This document shows, in pieces, positions 27,888 through 37,782 of a stretch of 64,000 nt of DNA. The stretch is from Lachnospiraceae bacterium (GTDB lineage: Bacteria > Bacillota > Clostridia > Lachnospirales > Lachnospiraceae): contig SVEL01000005.1 of NCBI GenBank assembly GCA_015057425.1, forward strand, positions 112,147 through 176,146, given 5' to 3'. Each line of letters starts with the position of its first letter. The stretch's first letter is position 1. The notes under the pieces were generated by a model that did not search any database, was not told the DNA's origin, and saw nothing but the letters and a program-made list of their open reading frames with translations. The position numbers and the translations under genes are program-made.

Positions 27888-27919
27888 GCACCGATTGGGA
27901 AACTGGTCGGTGCTTTTTT
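27888..27919 (+). terminator. Terminator of the ahp operon
   Basis: GCACCGA and TCGGTGC form a seven-base stem followed by six T residues. Confidence 0.88.
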
Positions 27920-27928
27920 GTGATAAGG

Positions 27929-27957
27929 TTGAAAAAATAAAATAAATAGAATATAAT
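27929..27957 (+). promoter_or_regulatory. Promoter with long leader, before the 28130 gene
   Basis: TTGAAA, 17-base spacer, TATAAT. It leaves a 5' leader of about 165 bases in which no known RNA motif was recognised. Confidence 0.55.
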
Positions 27958-28129
27958 AATAGTAGTACTTTAGTGGGATAAATTAATAAAACATAAAGAC
28001 GTAAAACGGGAGATAGAAGAGCAGAAACGTGAAAATATTATATCATAGACATAAAGGTATTTATTGCTGACAGAGGTGAAAAAGAAAATAGTAAATTTTA
28101 GGGCAAAAGTATATAACAGGAGGTAAAAT

Positions 28130-29101
28130 ATGGAAAATAGTAGCAAAATCAATTCTATAATGAAACTATTGGTGATGGTAATGCTTGGTTTGTATCTTGC
28201 TATGTATATCGTACCATTTGGACCAATTTATGGGAACGAATTTCATCAGGAGGGGGTTGATGAGGACGCAGCATTAGAAGATGGAAGGATGACGGTGACC
28301 ATAACAACCGGAACGGCAGTGATTATACTTATGATTGTTTTACATATACTTAGAAAGAGCGAGATTTTGATATATGCTCTTACAAGTTTTGGTGCAGGAA
28401 TTGTTCATATGAATTTATTAATCAGTGGTATAACGACGTTTATAAAATTCGATCATTATCTTGAACACAAGATGGCTGGTGTATTGATGAAAACAGGAAT
28501 TATTTTATATGCATTGATAGCGATTGCAAATGTTGCACTGATAGCAGTATCTGTTGTTCGTTTGGCTGACTACATTAAGAATAAAAAGCAATATGATGAG
28601 CATAATGAATTTGTAGAAGTGTATAATGTGATGGATATAAGTCCTAAAAGCAGAGATATAAGAGACAAAATGAATGTTTTGTGTATATGGATTGCAGTGC
28701 TGGTTTTAGTATTACTTTCTTTGTCTTCAATAATGTATGTGGTGTTAATAGGTGGTTTACATCCGGATTTGTTAGCTGGGGTACCAAGCACAGTTATTGG
28801 ATATGCAGTGCCTATAGCATTGTGTTTTATAATGATTGTAAGTAATTGGATTAAGAGGGGTAAATGGCTACCGGTTGTATTGAGCTATTTGGTATTTTGG
28901 TACATAGTATACGATATAATATTCTATATGTTTTCAGAACAGATATTAGTAATATATTATCCGTTGTTGGTGGTTTTGCAAAATATAGATTTTACGGAAG
29001 TGGAAGCGAGAATTATAATTTGGATTGTGGCTTGTATTTGTATTGGTGTAGTTACCATAGTAAATGGTATCTACGGGATTCTGGATAAGAGGGAGAAATA
29101 A
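28130..29101 (+). CDS. Hypothetical multi-pass membrane protein
   Basis: A 323-residue protein with about seven or eight hydrophobic segments (near residues 10-25, 55-75, 80-105, 120-145, 185-210, 220-240, 250-275 and 295-315). AGGAGG precedes the ATG. No sequence motif that I recognise. The only larger soluble part is a loop at about 148-183. It opens a run of three lipoprotein genes on the same strand, which hints at a surface role but proves nothing. Confidence 0.7.
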   Translation: MENSSKINSIMKLLVMVMLGLYLAMYIVPFGPIYGNEFHQEGVDEDAALEDGRMTVTITTGTAVIILMIVLHILRKSEILIYALTSFGAGIVHMNLLISGITTFIKFDHYLEHKMAGVLMKTGIILYALIAIANVALIAVSVVRLADYIKNKKQYDEHNEFVEVYNVMDISPKSRDIRDKMNVLCIWIAVLVLVLLSLSSIMYVVLIGGLHPDLLAGVPSTVIGYAVPIALCFIMIVSNWIKRGKWLPVVLSYLVFWYIVYDIIFYMFSEQILVIYYPLLVVLQNIDFTEVEARIIIWIVACICIGVVTIVNGIYGILDKREK

Positions 29102-29153
29102 TGATATCTAAAGTTTGGACAGTGATTAGCGAAGGTAGGTAGTTAAAAATAGT

Positions 29154-29966
29154 ATGAGTAGAAAGAAAAAAATATTTGTTTTGCTTGGAATTATTGTTAT
29201 GGGATTTGCTTGCATAGGAATAAGTTGCAAAAAAAAGACGTATGTTGATGAATATGCTTATAGAGAAAGTTGCATTGAAAAGAAAAGAGAAGATTTTTTT
29301 AATCTGATGACTGAATGTAAAAATATGTTTACATATCAGCAATATGAAATTACATTGGAGAAAAGTTATTATGATGCTTGTGCAGGTGAGGGGTGCGTGC
29401 TTGTTTCTGTAAAAACAAATGGAACTGAGAATTTTGAAACAGATGCTTTTTTCGACAATAAGACAGGCACATTATATTTTGAAAGGACGGAGTCAGGGGA
29501 TTGGAGATATGAACTGTACATTATTAACGATGAGGCAAGCTTTGAAATAATAGATAATAGTATTTATATTACGGCATATGTAGATGTTAATAACGGTACG
29601 TATTATTCAAAAGAGAACAAGGGCATTGTTTTAGTAGATTGTGAAAAAGAAAATGAAGAGGATAAAAACTGTCCGGGGCTGTCATTTCCTAACAATACAG
29701 TTGCTAAAGAAATAGAGATAGAAAAAGGGAAGAAAATATATATCACACATAGTGCATTAGTATCGGAAGAAGAAGTATTTGATTTGAGTATTAATTTTAA
29801 TAATGGAAAAGAGATGGTGATCCATAAAGCAGGTGAAGATATAGGAAATAAAGTTATAAATGTGTCTTATTATGAAAATCTTATTAAATTTTCTTTCAAT
29901 GAATTGATTGATGTTGAAACCATAAAAAGCATTAGGTTAAATGGTGAAATTTATGAGTTGCAGTGA
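29154..29966 (+). CDS. Hypothetical lipoprotein
   Basis: A 270-residue exported protein. A short signal peptide ends in a lipobox-like G-I-S-C-K (Cys at about residue 25), so the protein is likely lipid-anchored on the outer face of the membrane. The body is beta-rich, acidic and contains four further Cys residues that could pair. No known domain. It follows the membrane protein after 52 bases. Confidence 0.68.
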   Translation: MSRKKKIFVLLGIIVMGFACIGISCKKKTYVDEYAYRESCIEKKREDFFNLMTECKNMFTYQQYEITLEKSYYDACAGEGCVLVSVKTNGTENFETDAFFDNKTGTLYFERTESGDWRYELYIINDEASFEIIDNSIYITAYVDVNNGTYYSKENKGIVLVDCEKENEEDKNCPGLSFPNNTVAKEIEIEKGKKIYITHSALVSEEEVFDLSINFNNGKEMVIHKAGEDIGNKVINVSYYENLIKFSFNELIDVETIKSIRLNGEIYELQ

Positions 29967-30105
29967 AAGATAGCTTATTACAATTTGTGGTCTAAACAAG
30001 ACGGTTTGCGGACAAATTATAGCAAAGTTAAAATACATATTGTATATTAAATAAAAACGTGTATGGCTGTTATAGGGGTTAACAGCCTGAATGGAAAGGG
30101 AAATT

Positions 30106-31347
30106 ATGAAGAAGATATTAGTTTTAATGGTTAGTATATGTTTTGTTTGTGCTTTGGTAACAGGTTGTAAAAGCAAGGACATTGTTAAAAACACGGAAGA
30201 AAATAAAAAAACAACAGAAAAAACCACCGAAAAAACCACCGAAGAAAATGAAATCAAGGAATGTTTTGACTACAATTCAGCTCAAGTAGTAGATACAGGT
30301 TTTGTAACCGGTTATGGTAACAAAGTATATTCGTGTTCATGCAAAACCTCAGGTAGTGTGTATATATTACATGTAGCAGATATGGAAACAGGAGAGCAGG
30401 TTCCATTATGCAATGTAGAAGATTGTCTCCATAAAAATTACAAATGTGGTGGATATATATGTTTTGATAGTGATAAGATTTGGGACATGAAAATAATTAA
30501 CAACAGAATTTATTTTGTGATTTCCACAGGTAGCAAACTAAGTACAATAAGCCTTTCTATAAATGGTGGCGAAAGGAAAGATGAAGGTGTTTTTTTGGAC
30601 ATACAGAAGGTGATGCCAAATGGTGGAGGATTAGATGATAATTCAGCAAGAGTTGAAAATAAAAATATATTTTTTTCGTTTGATAAATTTGATGATACCA
30701 ATGAAAGATACCTGTGTATTGTGAGAAAAAGCTTGGATGACAAAGGAAATACAGAAACTGTTTTGGAAGAAGTAATGTCAGATGATGGTGTGGGCACATC
30801 AGGGTATAACATTATGGATGGATACCTGTATTATAATAATGGAGCCGAATTTAAACGAATCAATCTTTCGAATCTTGAAATCGAAAAAGTTGCAGAAGAT
30901 ATGTATTATGTAAGCAGATATAACAACAGTGGACAAATTTTGGCATGTACTTATAATGAAAATCATTTAGATATATATGTTTATGATGATGGAAATAAAT
31001 ATTATATTCAAAATAGTGGTTTGAAAGAAGAGTATTTAAATATAATACAAAACTCGGCTGAAAGCTCATTGGAAAGTTATTATATCGACGATAAATATGT
31101 GTATATTTATGAAAAAAACGAGATAGGGAAAACACTTATATTTGATCATAAATTTTCCTATATAGGTGCTGTTGATATGAAAGTAATTGCAACTGTTGGT
31201 GAAAATCTTATATGTGTAGATGAAAATAAATTTGTATCTGTCAAAAGAGAGGAGATATTCGATAAATTTCCTGAAAAGCTTACTATAATGATTAAAAAAA
31301 GTGAATATGACTATGAATGGCCTGAAAAAATGGATGACATAGGCTGA
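30106..31347 (+). CDS. Lipoprotein with propeller-like repeats (DUF5050-like), copy 1
   Basis: A 413-residue lipoprotein: signal peptide with lipobox V-T-G-C-K, a Thr/Glu/Lys linker containing three K-T-T-E-K/E repeats, then a body with I-Y-F-V, Y-L-Y-Y and Y-V-Y-I-Y strands spaced as in beta-propeller sensors. The segment L-C-N-V-E-D-C-L-H-K-N-Y-K-C-G holds Cys/His residues typical of a Lachnospiraceae lipoprotein family. ATG 30106 is chosen for GAAAGGGA upstream; ATG 30091 overlaps that site. The next gene is a paralogue in the same order, so the pair arose by duplication. Confidence 0.75.
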   Translation: MKKILVLMVSICFVCALVTGCKSKDIVKNTEENKKTTEKTTEKTTEENEIKECFDYNSAQVVDTGFVTGYGNKVYSCSCKTSGSVYILHVADMETGEQVPLCNVEDCLHKNYKCGGYICFDSDKIWDMKIINNRIYFVISTGSKLSTISLSINGGERKDEGVFLDIQKVMPNGGGLDDNSARVENKNIFFSFDKFDDTNERYLCIVRKSLDDKGNTETVLEEVMSDDGVGTSGYNIMDGYLYYNNGAEFKRINLSNLEIEKVAEDMYYVSRYNNSGQILACTYNENHLDIYVYDDGNKYYIQNSGLKEEYLNIIQNSAESSLESYYIDDKYVYIYEKNEIGKTLIFDHKFSYIGAVDMKVIATVGENLICVDENKFVSVKREEIFDKFPEKLTIMIKKSEYDYEWPEKMDDIG

Positions 31348-31430
31348 TTTGCTAATATGTTATGTTAAATAAATGATGATAAGTATAAATGGTTAATATA
31401 TAACAAAAAATATTTTGGGAGGAATTATAT

Positions 31431-32660
31431 ATGAAAAAAATTTTGTTGGGTGCTTGTGTAGGTATTATATGTGTTGCATTATGTGCTTGTAAAGATAAGA
31501 CTAATGTAAATGTTAGTGAGGAAAAGGATTCTACGATTAAAAATAACGAGCCTGAAACCATATACATAGATAATGAGATTTTAGATTTAGATTACAATTA
31601 TAATATGAATTCAGTGTGCATTGTGGCAGGATATGAAAATAAGATTTACTCATGTGCAGCATCAAGCACAAAAGATCCATATGTTTTATATGTAGCAGAT
31701 TTGGAAACAGGAGAGCAAAAAACAGTATGTAATAAAACTGACTGTAAACACAATAATTTGAAATGTAATGCAGTTATATGCGATGAGAGTGCAAGAATTA
31801 TAGGAGTAAAGCTTATAAATAATGGAATTTATTTTGTTGTTAATATGTTGGGTGTGGACAGGATAGTAAAAATGCCGTTTGATGGAAGTGGGAAATCTGA
31901 TATAGGTATGATTTTCGATAAAAAAGAATACGACCTTGATTCATACGGAGGTGAAACTATTCAAATAGATGATGAATACGCATATGAATTAATACGTGTA
32001 TTCAATTCCGAAACTCAGGGTAAAGATGAGAAAAACATAATATTCAGATATAAGTTAGATGGTACACAAAAAGAAGAAATAATATTAGAAATGGATATAA
32101 CCGATGGTACACAGGCATTGGAATATAAGGTGTATGACGGATATTTGTATTATTTTAACGGGGTAGCTAAAAAGAGATTAGATTTAGAAACACTTGAAAG
32201 TGAAGAGATTACAGATGATATGTTTTTTGTATCCGGCTTTAATGATAATGCTATAATTCTTTCTTGTACAACTAATAGTGAGAAAAAGGATATTTATTCT
32301 TATCATAAAGAAAGTGGTGCAAAATATTATATTTCAGACAGTGGATTAAATGAATCGGACTTAAAGTTGTTAACAGATCCATTATCAAGCACTGAATCAT
32401 ACATTGATGATAAGTATATTTATGTATATTCATACGAGATGGGGAAGACATATGTATTTGATTTAAAATTTTCTTATATTGATAATGTAGAGTTATATGT
32501 ATTGTCAACAATTGGTGATAATCTTATATGCAAGGAAGAAAATAATATAATATCTGTTAAAAGAGAAGAAATTTTTGATGATAAATTGAATATGTGTACA
32601 ATAGTAAACGAAGTTAGAAAGCGTATTTATGAATGGCCGGAAAATGTGAAAAATAATTAG
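31431..32660 (+). CDS. Lipoprotein with propeller-like repeats (DUF5050-like), copy 2
   Basis: A 409-residue paralogue of the preceding lipoprotein. It shares the lipobox (C-A-C-K), the V-C-N-K-T-D-C-K-H-N-N-L-K-C-N-A motif, the Y-I-D-D-K-Y-I-Y-V-Y strand and the end S-V-K-R-E-E-I-F-D...Y-E-W-P-E. The Thr/Glu linker is shorter than in copy 1. GGGAGG precedes the ATG. Ligand and role are unknown; a bidirectional terminator follows. Confidence 0.75.
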   Translation: MKKILLGACVGIICVALCACKDKTNVNVSEEKDSTIKNNEPETIYIDNEILDLDYNYNMNSVCIVAGYENKIYSCAASSTKDPYVLYVADLETGEQKTVCNKTDCKHNNLKCNAVICDESARIIGVKLINNGIYFVVNMLGVDRIVKMPFDGSGKSDIGMIFDKKEYDLDSYGGETIQIDDEYAYELIRVFNSETQGKDEKNIIFRYKLDGTQKEEIILEMDITDGTQALEYKVYDGYLYYFNGVAKKRLDLETLESEEITDDMFFVSGFNDNAIILSCTTNSEKKDIYSYHKESGAKYYISDSGLNESDLKLLTDPLSSTESYIDDKYIYVYSYEMGKTYVFDLKFSYIDNVELYVLSTIGDNLICKEENNIISVKREEIFDDKLNMCTIVNEVRKRIYEWPENVKNN

Positions 32661-32731
32661 TAATTGTAAAATATTTGAATATAAATGAATAACCATATTA
32701 ATTTTGTGCCGTGAATGCAGTGATTAAGGAT

Positions 32732-32763
32732 AAAAAAGCGAAGTTTTTACACTTCGCTTTTTT
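32732..32763. terminator. Bidirectional terminator
   Basis: AAAAAAGCGAAG and CTTCGCTTTTTT are perfect complements around an eight-base loop, giving a T-run on each strand. It separates the lipoprotein genes from the convergent AraC-family gene. Confidence 0.92.
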
Positions 32764-32777
32764 CACCATTATCCCTC

Positions 32778-33689
32778 TCACCCCTCCAAACTCCAGCCGT
32801 GAGGGTCTCTCTTAACACTATTCTGCTGTCTGTATTCCGTAGGTGTGCAACCTACGATTTTGGTAAACTGTTTTATAAAGTAAGATTCGTAGCGGTAGCC
32901 AAGGGCGTCGGCAAGCTCATTGAGGCTTAAGCCGGTATGTGTAAGGGCACGTTTGGCTATGTCGATACGATAATTACTAAGGTAATTGATGACCGTTGTG
33001 CCGGTGCGTTCTTTAAATTCTTTGTTGAGTTTCGTGCGGTTTGTTCCTGAGACACTGCACACATCTGACAATTCTATGCAGGAATAATAATTGGTATGAA
33101 TATAGTCCAGAGCCTTGTCTACGGACGATTTCTTGCCATTTTGTTCTTCACGCCATTGTTCCATAAATATATCATCAAGCAGATACATTGTCTGCAAAAG
33201 ATACCTTCTGATTCGGCAGGTCCACGACCAGTCGCTCTGTGTAAGGCTTTCTACGCCTATAAGCTTTATCCATTCACTGATTCTAAGATATGTCGAGGCA
33301 GGAAGAGTAAATACGCCATTACATTCGTATCTGTGGTTAAAGTATGCCATCATGTCACGATCATGCTGATCTTCTAATTCATCAAATACATTTATTTCAA
33401 GTGTTTCATAATCAAGAGAACTATTTACAAACTTGGGGTGAAACGCTACGGACTGGCAACGAGTGTCAAAGCCTTTTTCGAATACCTTAAAGCTATCATC
33501 CTGATTGACACACAATACAAAAGGAGCTGTCAATGTGAAATTTTCACCATTTAACTGGAATTGAAGCTTTCCCTGAGTAAACAGAGTTAATGTATAACGG
33601 TCTTTATATGGATAACTTTCTAAAGTTTCATTTGGGATAAATTCAAGTAATACCTGTCTGTTGTCTCGAAGTCTGTCGTATGTAGGCAT
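32778..33689 (-). CDS. AraC-family transcriptional regulator
   Basis: A 303-residue regulator. The N-terminal 140 residues are a cupin-like sensing domain. The last 100 residues contain two helix-turn-helix units, including L-S-D-V-C-S-V-S-G-T-N-R-T-K-L-N-K-E-F-K and A-L-G-Y-R-Y-E-S-Y-F-I-K-Q-F, followed by the conserved G-C-T-P-T-E-Y-R. ATG 33689 is chosen for the strong AAGGAGGAG upstream. It faces away from the small membrane protein and ABC genes across a 210-base spacer, so it may control them. Confidence 0.92.
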   Translation of the reverse strand: MPTYDRLRDNRQVLLEFIPNETLESYPYKDRYTLTLFTQGKLQFQLNGENFTLTAPFVLCVNQDDSFKVFEKGFDTRCQSVAFHPKFVNSSLDYETLEINVFDELEDQHDRDMMAYFNHRYECNGVFTLPASTYLRISEWIKLIGVESLTQSDWSWTCRIRRYLLQTMYLLDDIFMEQWREEQNGKKSSVDKALDYIHTNYYSCIELSDVCSVSGTNRTKLNKEFKERTGTTVINYLSNYRIDIAKRALTHTGLSLNELADALGYRYESYFIKQFTKIVGCTPTEYRQQNSVKRDPHGWSLEG

Positions 33690-33723
33690 GGGCTCCTCCT
33701 TGGTACATTTATCTATTGCCATC

Positions 33724-33752
33724 ATTATAACAAAATCAAAAATCCAGTTCAA
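33724..33752 (-). promoter_or_regulatory. Promoter for the AraC-family gene
   Basis: On the minus strand TTGAAC, 17-base spacer, TATAAT, about 35 bases upstream of the start. Confidence 0.65.
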
Positions 33753-33793
33753 CAAGAATGCAAAAAGTATAATAAATTTGTGCAGATAGTTTA

Positions 33794-33822
33794 TTGAGAA
33801 AAAAATTTCTAAAGTCTAACAT
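33794..33822 (+). promoter_or_regulatory. Candidate promoter for the ABC transporter operon
   Basis: TTGAGA, 17-base spacer, TAACAT, in the divergent spacer. The weak -10 fits a promoter that needs an activator such as the adjacent AraC-type protein. Confidence 0.4.
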
Positions 33823-33899
33823 TAACAAAAAAACAGATAGATTTAAACGCTAAAGGGATGGAAGTGGACAAAACAATTATTACTTCAAAGGAGGTCACC

Positions 33900-34277
33900 A
33901 TGAAACCCACAAACAAATCACTAAAGCCAACATTATACATTATATATTTCATCGCAGGAACGGTTCTGTTTCTGCTTATGACCTGTGGAATTAAAGTGCC
34001 TGTCTATCAAACCGTCGAGGGCACAGTAAGTATATCCGGTGCAGAAGTCATTATTCAAATAAATGATTATGAAACGGAAACTCTGCCGGAACAAATATAT
34101 TACTATGTTAATCGTGATGAATGGGTGGAATGTGTAAGTGATTATGATGCTTCAAAGGCAGGATATGTAATCAGTAATATTCATAATCTGGAAGATAAAA
34201 CCACAGTTCATATTGATGTAGAGACGGAGCAGATGACTTTATTTGAGATTATTTTCAAAAGAGGTGGCGACATATAA
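33900..34277 (+). CDS. Small single-span membrane protein next to ABC exporters
   Basis: A 125-residue protein with one membrane segment (about residues 10-32) and an outer domain of short beta strands. ATG 33900 follows AAAGGAGGT; GTG or ATG upstream would add 14 residues. The segment after the membrane helix (V-P-V-Y-Q-T-V-E-G-T-V) resembles the first strands of HlyD-type adaptor proteins, but the coiled coil and the rest of an adaptor are missing. With the two downstream ABC genes it may form an export unit; this is inference. Confidence 0.62.
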   Translation: MKPTNKSLKPTLYIIYFIAGTVLFLLMTCGIKVPVYQTVEGTVSISGAEVIIQINDYETETLPEQIYYYVNRDEWVECVSDYDASKAGYVISNIHNLEDKTTVHIDVETEQMTLFEIIFKRGGDI

Positions 34278-34351
34278 ATATTTGTGGGAAATAGCGCAAA
34301 TAAAGTTAAAAGAGAAGATGAATGAAAAATTTTCTTAGAAAGGACTACAGG

Positions 34352-36109
34352 ATGAAAAGTAAGAATTTAAGTTTTTTTGCGGCGGCAAAGTTTATAATGC
34401 AGTTTATGAAAGATATGAAGCTGCAGTACTTTCTGTTTTATATCGGTTGGTTATTTCATACGGTAGTAGTCGTTATTACTCCTATTATTTTTGGTGTGAT
34501 GATTAACCAGATTGTCTATTATAACAATATAGATATTTTTATGCAGGTTGGGCTGGTGTTTCTGTATGTGACTATTTTCGGTGTAATCCTGTACTACCTG
34601 GTTTATGAGATGTATGCGTATTTGTGGAACGGTATCAACAGACGATTACGAATAGGAATGTTTCGTCATTTGCAGAAATTAAGTGCAACAGAATTTGTAC
34701 AGTTAAATCATGGTGAAACAGTCAATATGATAAAATTCTGGTCTATAGAAGCCGTTAACTTTATGATTAGAAATATAGTACATAATATTAATAATCTGCT
34801 GAAAATACTGGCATGTATAATAATTATATTTGTAATAAATCCGTTGTTTGGGCTGATTACAATTATACTTGTCCCGATGTCAGTTGCAGTATCCTTGAAG
34901 ATAGGTAAAAGAATCAGGGACAACAGCAATAAAAATAGAGATGAATACGGAAAATATATAGGCTGGCTTTTTGAGGTTATCTATGGGCTTAGTGATATAA
35001 GGCTGCTTGGTGCAGAAGATGCAATTTGCAGAAAGTTAGATAAGAAGCAGACAGGAATAAACAAATTGAATGAAAAGATAGCACTGGAAAATTCGTTGGG
35101 TAGTGAGTTGTTGGCAAATATAAAAAATATTATTTTGCTGGTTCAATATCTGTTTCTTGCTTATTTTGCCATAAATGAGCATTTATCCATTGGTACAATA
35201 CTGGTGTTGCTTACATTTTTTAATACACTTTCAAGTTCTTTATCTCAGGTGGCAACAAGCTATATGGATGCACAGTTTAGAATTTCTTTGATAGAGAAGA
35301 TGAAAGAGTTCTTTGGTAAAGAAACGATTATCATAGAAAATGAGCAGAAAGAATGTTTGAATGAGCAGATTGAGACTATTGAGTTTGCAGATTGTTCTTT
35401 TGCATATGGAGATAATAAGGTCTTGGAAAATATCAATTTCTCTGTAAAGAAAGGTGAAAAACTTGCAATTGTAGGTTGTTCGGGAAGCGGGAAGACTACA
35501 TTGCTTAATTTGATTTTAGCTATTTACAAGCCGCAAAATGGTAAGCTTCTTATCAATGGCAAGGATTTGTCAGACTTTGATGCAGAGTCGTATTATGACC
35601 ACATAAGTGCAGTATTTCAGCAGGTGATTTTATTGGAAGGCACTATTGCTGATAATCTGCAGATGGGTGAGACAGTAAGTATGGATAAGATGGTAGAAGT
35701 ATGTAAAGCTGCGGGGATTTATGACGAAATATGTGCATTGGAAAATGCTTTTAATACTCAGGTTGAACTTGGTGGCAATAATTTTTCAGGTGGTCAGAAG
35801 CAGAGAATAGGTATTGCAAGGGCATATATGAAGAATTCGGATGTAATTATCATGGATGAGGCAACATCTGCGTTAGATACAGACAATGAGGCGAAAATAC
35901 TTTCTAATCTTGATGAAATATTAAAGGGAAGAATTTGCATAGTTGTTTCACATAGGCCAAATACAGTTATGAATTGTGACCGTGTCATTATGCTGAAGGA
36001 CGGAAAAATATGTGCATGCGGTACACCGGAAGAGATGATGAATAACCGGGATTTTATGGAATTGTTCGCATTGGAAGGAAAGGCAGGTGAACAGCGTGAA
36101 GAAAAATAA
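34352..36109 (+). CDS. ABC transporter half-molecule, permease + ATPase (first of pair)
   Basis: A protein of about 585 residues: six membrane segments in the first 310 residues, then an ATPase with Walker A G-C-S-G-S-G-K-T-T, signature F-S-G-G-Q-K-Q-R, Walker B V-I-I-M-D-E-A-T-S-A-L-D and switch His in V-V-S-H-R-P. This is the exporter type (MsbA/peptide exporter-like). No N-terminal C39 peptidase. AAGGA lies 8 bases before ATG 34352; ATG 34322 is an alternative. It overlaps the next ABC gene, so they probably form a heterodimer. Confidence 0.9.
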   Translation: MKSKNLSFFAAAKFIMQFMKDMKLQYFLFYIGWLFHTVVVVITPIIFGVMINQIVYYNNIDIFMQVGLVFLYVTIFGVILYYLVYEMYAYLWNGINRRLRIGMFRHLQKLSATEFVQLNHGETVNMIKFWSIEAVNFMIRNIVHNINNLLKILACIIIIFVINPLFGLITIILVPMSVAVSLKIGKRIRDNSNKNRDEYGKYIGWLFEVIYGLSDIRLLGAEDAICRKLDKKQTGINKLNEKIALENSLGSELLANIKNIILLVQYLFLAYFAINEHLSIGTILVLLTFFNTLSSSLSQVATSYMDAQFRISLIEKMKEFFGKETIIIENEQKECLNEQIETIEFADCSFAYGDNKVLENINFSVKKGEKLAIVGCSGSGKTTLLNLILAIYKPQNGKLLINGKDLSDFDAESYYDHISAVFQQVILLEGTIADNLQMGETVSMDKMVEVCKAAGIYDEICALENAFNTQVELGGNNFSGGQKQRIGIARAYMKNSDVIIMDEATSALDTDNEAKILSNLDEILKGRICIVVSHRPNTVMNCDRVIMLKDGKICACGTPEEMMNNRDFMELFALEGKAGEQREEK

Positions 36110-37772
36110 TTATCGTATATTTGTGATGAAACAATTATATCCATTTTTTGACGGAGTTAAGAAATGGTTTGCCTGTAATGTCTGCATCAGCGTGACATTG
36201 AAAATATTTGCGCTACTTGTTCCTGTATTTTATGCGTTGTTTGTAGAAAAGGTGTTGCTTGCAAAGAGTGCAAAATACCTGGTGGTGGTTGTTCTTGGAA
36301 CATTATTACTTCAGGTTCTCATATCTGTATTTAATATGTGTAAGATAAAATGTACATACAAAGTAAATAATACTGTTTTCAAACAGGTAAAAATAAAAGC
36401 ATTACAGCAGTATTTCGATATGAAATTTGAAAAGTATCCATCGGTTAAGGCAGGAGACGTAAAGATGGTTTTAGAAGATGATGTAAACAGACTGTCTGCG
36501 TTTGGAGGAGCGCAGTCAATAGATTACGTACTTAACTGTGTATATGCAGTCATTTTAATAATCCTGCTTTTTGGCCTCGATTGGCGTCTTTCACTATTAT
36601 CTTTTATGTTTATTCCTATTACATTTGCCTTAGACCATCTGGTAGGTGATAAGGAAAAAGGTGTCAATGGTGCATTAAATGCTAATGACGGCAGTTGGGC
36701 AACATGGCTTGACGAAAGCATAAAAGGATGGAAAGAAATACGAATTAATAAATTAGCAACCAAAAGAGAGGAAGAATTTGAAAAGTTTCAGAAGACTGAG
36801 GAAAAAAATTTCTTAGTATGGATTCGATACTGGGTAACAAGAGTATTGGTAATTCCTAAAATAAAAGATGATTTTGTAATGCAGTTTATACTGTATTTTT
36901 TAGGAGGTATACTTATATATTATAATTATCTGTCGATAGGTGTGCTGTTGGTATTTGTACAATACTATGGAATGCTTTCTAACACAGTAAAGGATTTGTC
37001 ACAGGCTGATGCAAATCTCCAGTCGGATATGTATTTTTATGAACGTATATTGGAACGTCTGACTAACGAAGAGGACAAGGCGGAAGATGGTAAATCAGAA
37101 ATAGACAGATACGATATAAGTTTTTCAAATGTAAGCGTTAGATATCCGGGGATGGATACAGAGGTTGTGGAAAATCTATCCTTCAGCATAAAAGAAGGTG
37201 AACGTGTTATTATCCGGGGAGCAAGTGGTGCCGGTAAAAGTACGGTGTTAAAGCTATTGATGGGTGTCTTAAGTCCGGATAAGGGCAGTGTTTCCTACGG
37301 AGACATTAACTTAAGCAACATAAATAAAAAGAAGTTATACAAAAATCTTGCGTATATAAGCCAGGATGCGATGTTGTTTAATGATACTGTTATGGAAAAT
37401 CTTATATTGGGTAACGGGACAGCGTCTATGGAAGAAATTAAAGAAGCTTGTAAAAAAGCATGTATACAGGATGTTATCGAATCATTGCCGGAAGGTTATA
37501 ATACCATAATAGGTGAAAACGGCTCTATGCTGTCGGGAGGACAAAGACAGAGATTATTACTTGCGAGAGCTTTCTTAAGGGATGCAATGATATATGTATT
37601 CGACGAGGCGACCAGTGCATTAGACAAAAAGATTGAAAATGAAATAGAGAAGGCACTTGAACAGATTCCATCAGAAAGAACGGTTATTGTAGTTACACAT
37701 AGAGAAAAATTCTTTGATGACTATAGCATAGTCAATAAAATTTCCATTTCTGCAAATACTAAGCCTAAGTGA
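36096..37772 (+). CDS. ABC transporter half-molecule, permease + ATPase (second of pair)
   Basis: A 558-residue exporter half with six membrane segments, Walker A G-A-S-G-A-G-K-S-T, signature L-S-G-G-Q-R-Q-R, Walker B M-I-Y-V-F-D-E-A-T-S-A-L-D and switch His in V-V-T-H-R. A GTG start at 36096 (or 36087) lies inside the end of the preceding gene, so translation is coupled. All motifs are intact in both halves, so the heterodimer may have two working sites. No substrate peptide gene or modifying enzyme was found nearby. Confidence 0.9.
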   Translation: MKKNNYRIFVMKQLYPFFDGVKKWFACNVCISVTLKIFALLVPVFYALFVEKVLLAKSAKYLVVVVLGTLLLQVLISVFNMCKIKCTYKVNNTVFKQVKIKALQQYFDMKFEKYPSVKAGDVKMVLEDDVNRLSAFGGAQSIDYVLNCVYAVILIILLFGLDWRLSLLSFMFIPITFALDHLVGDKEKGVNGALNANDGSWATWLDESIKGWKEIRINKLATKREEEFEKFQKTEEKNFLVWIRYWVTRVLVIPKIKDDFVMQFILYFLGGILIYYNYLSIGVLLVFVQYYGMLSNTVKDLSQADANLQSDMYFYERILERLTNEEDKAEDGKSEIDRYDISFSNVSVRYPGMDTEVVENLSFSIKEGERVIIRGASGAGKSTVLKLLMGVLSPDKGSVSYGDINLSNINKKKLYKNLAYISQDAMLFNDTVMENLILGNGTASMEEIKEACKKACIQDVIESLPEGYNTIIGENGSMLSGGQRQRLLLARAFLRDAMIYVFDEATSALDKKIENEIEKALEQIPSERTVIVVTHREKFFDDYSIVNKISISANTKPK

Positions 37773-37782
37773 GGTGATTTGT

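Noticed and set aside
33096..33377. Rightward frames opposite the AraC-family gene
   Set aside because: Antisense shadows; the AraC helix-turn-helix motifs fix the coding strand.
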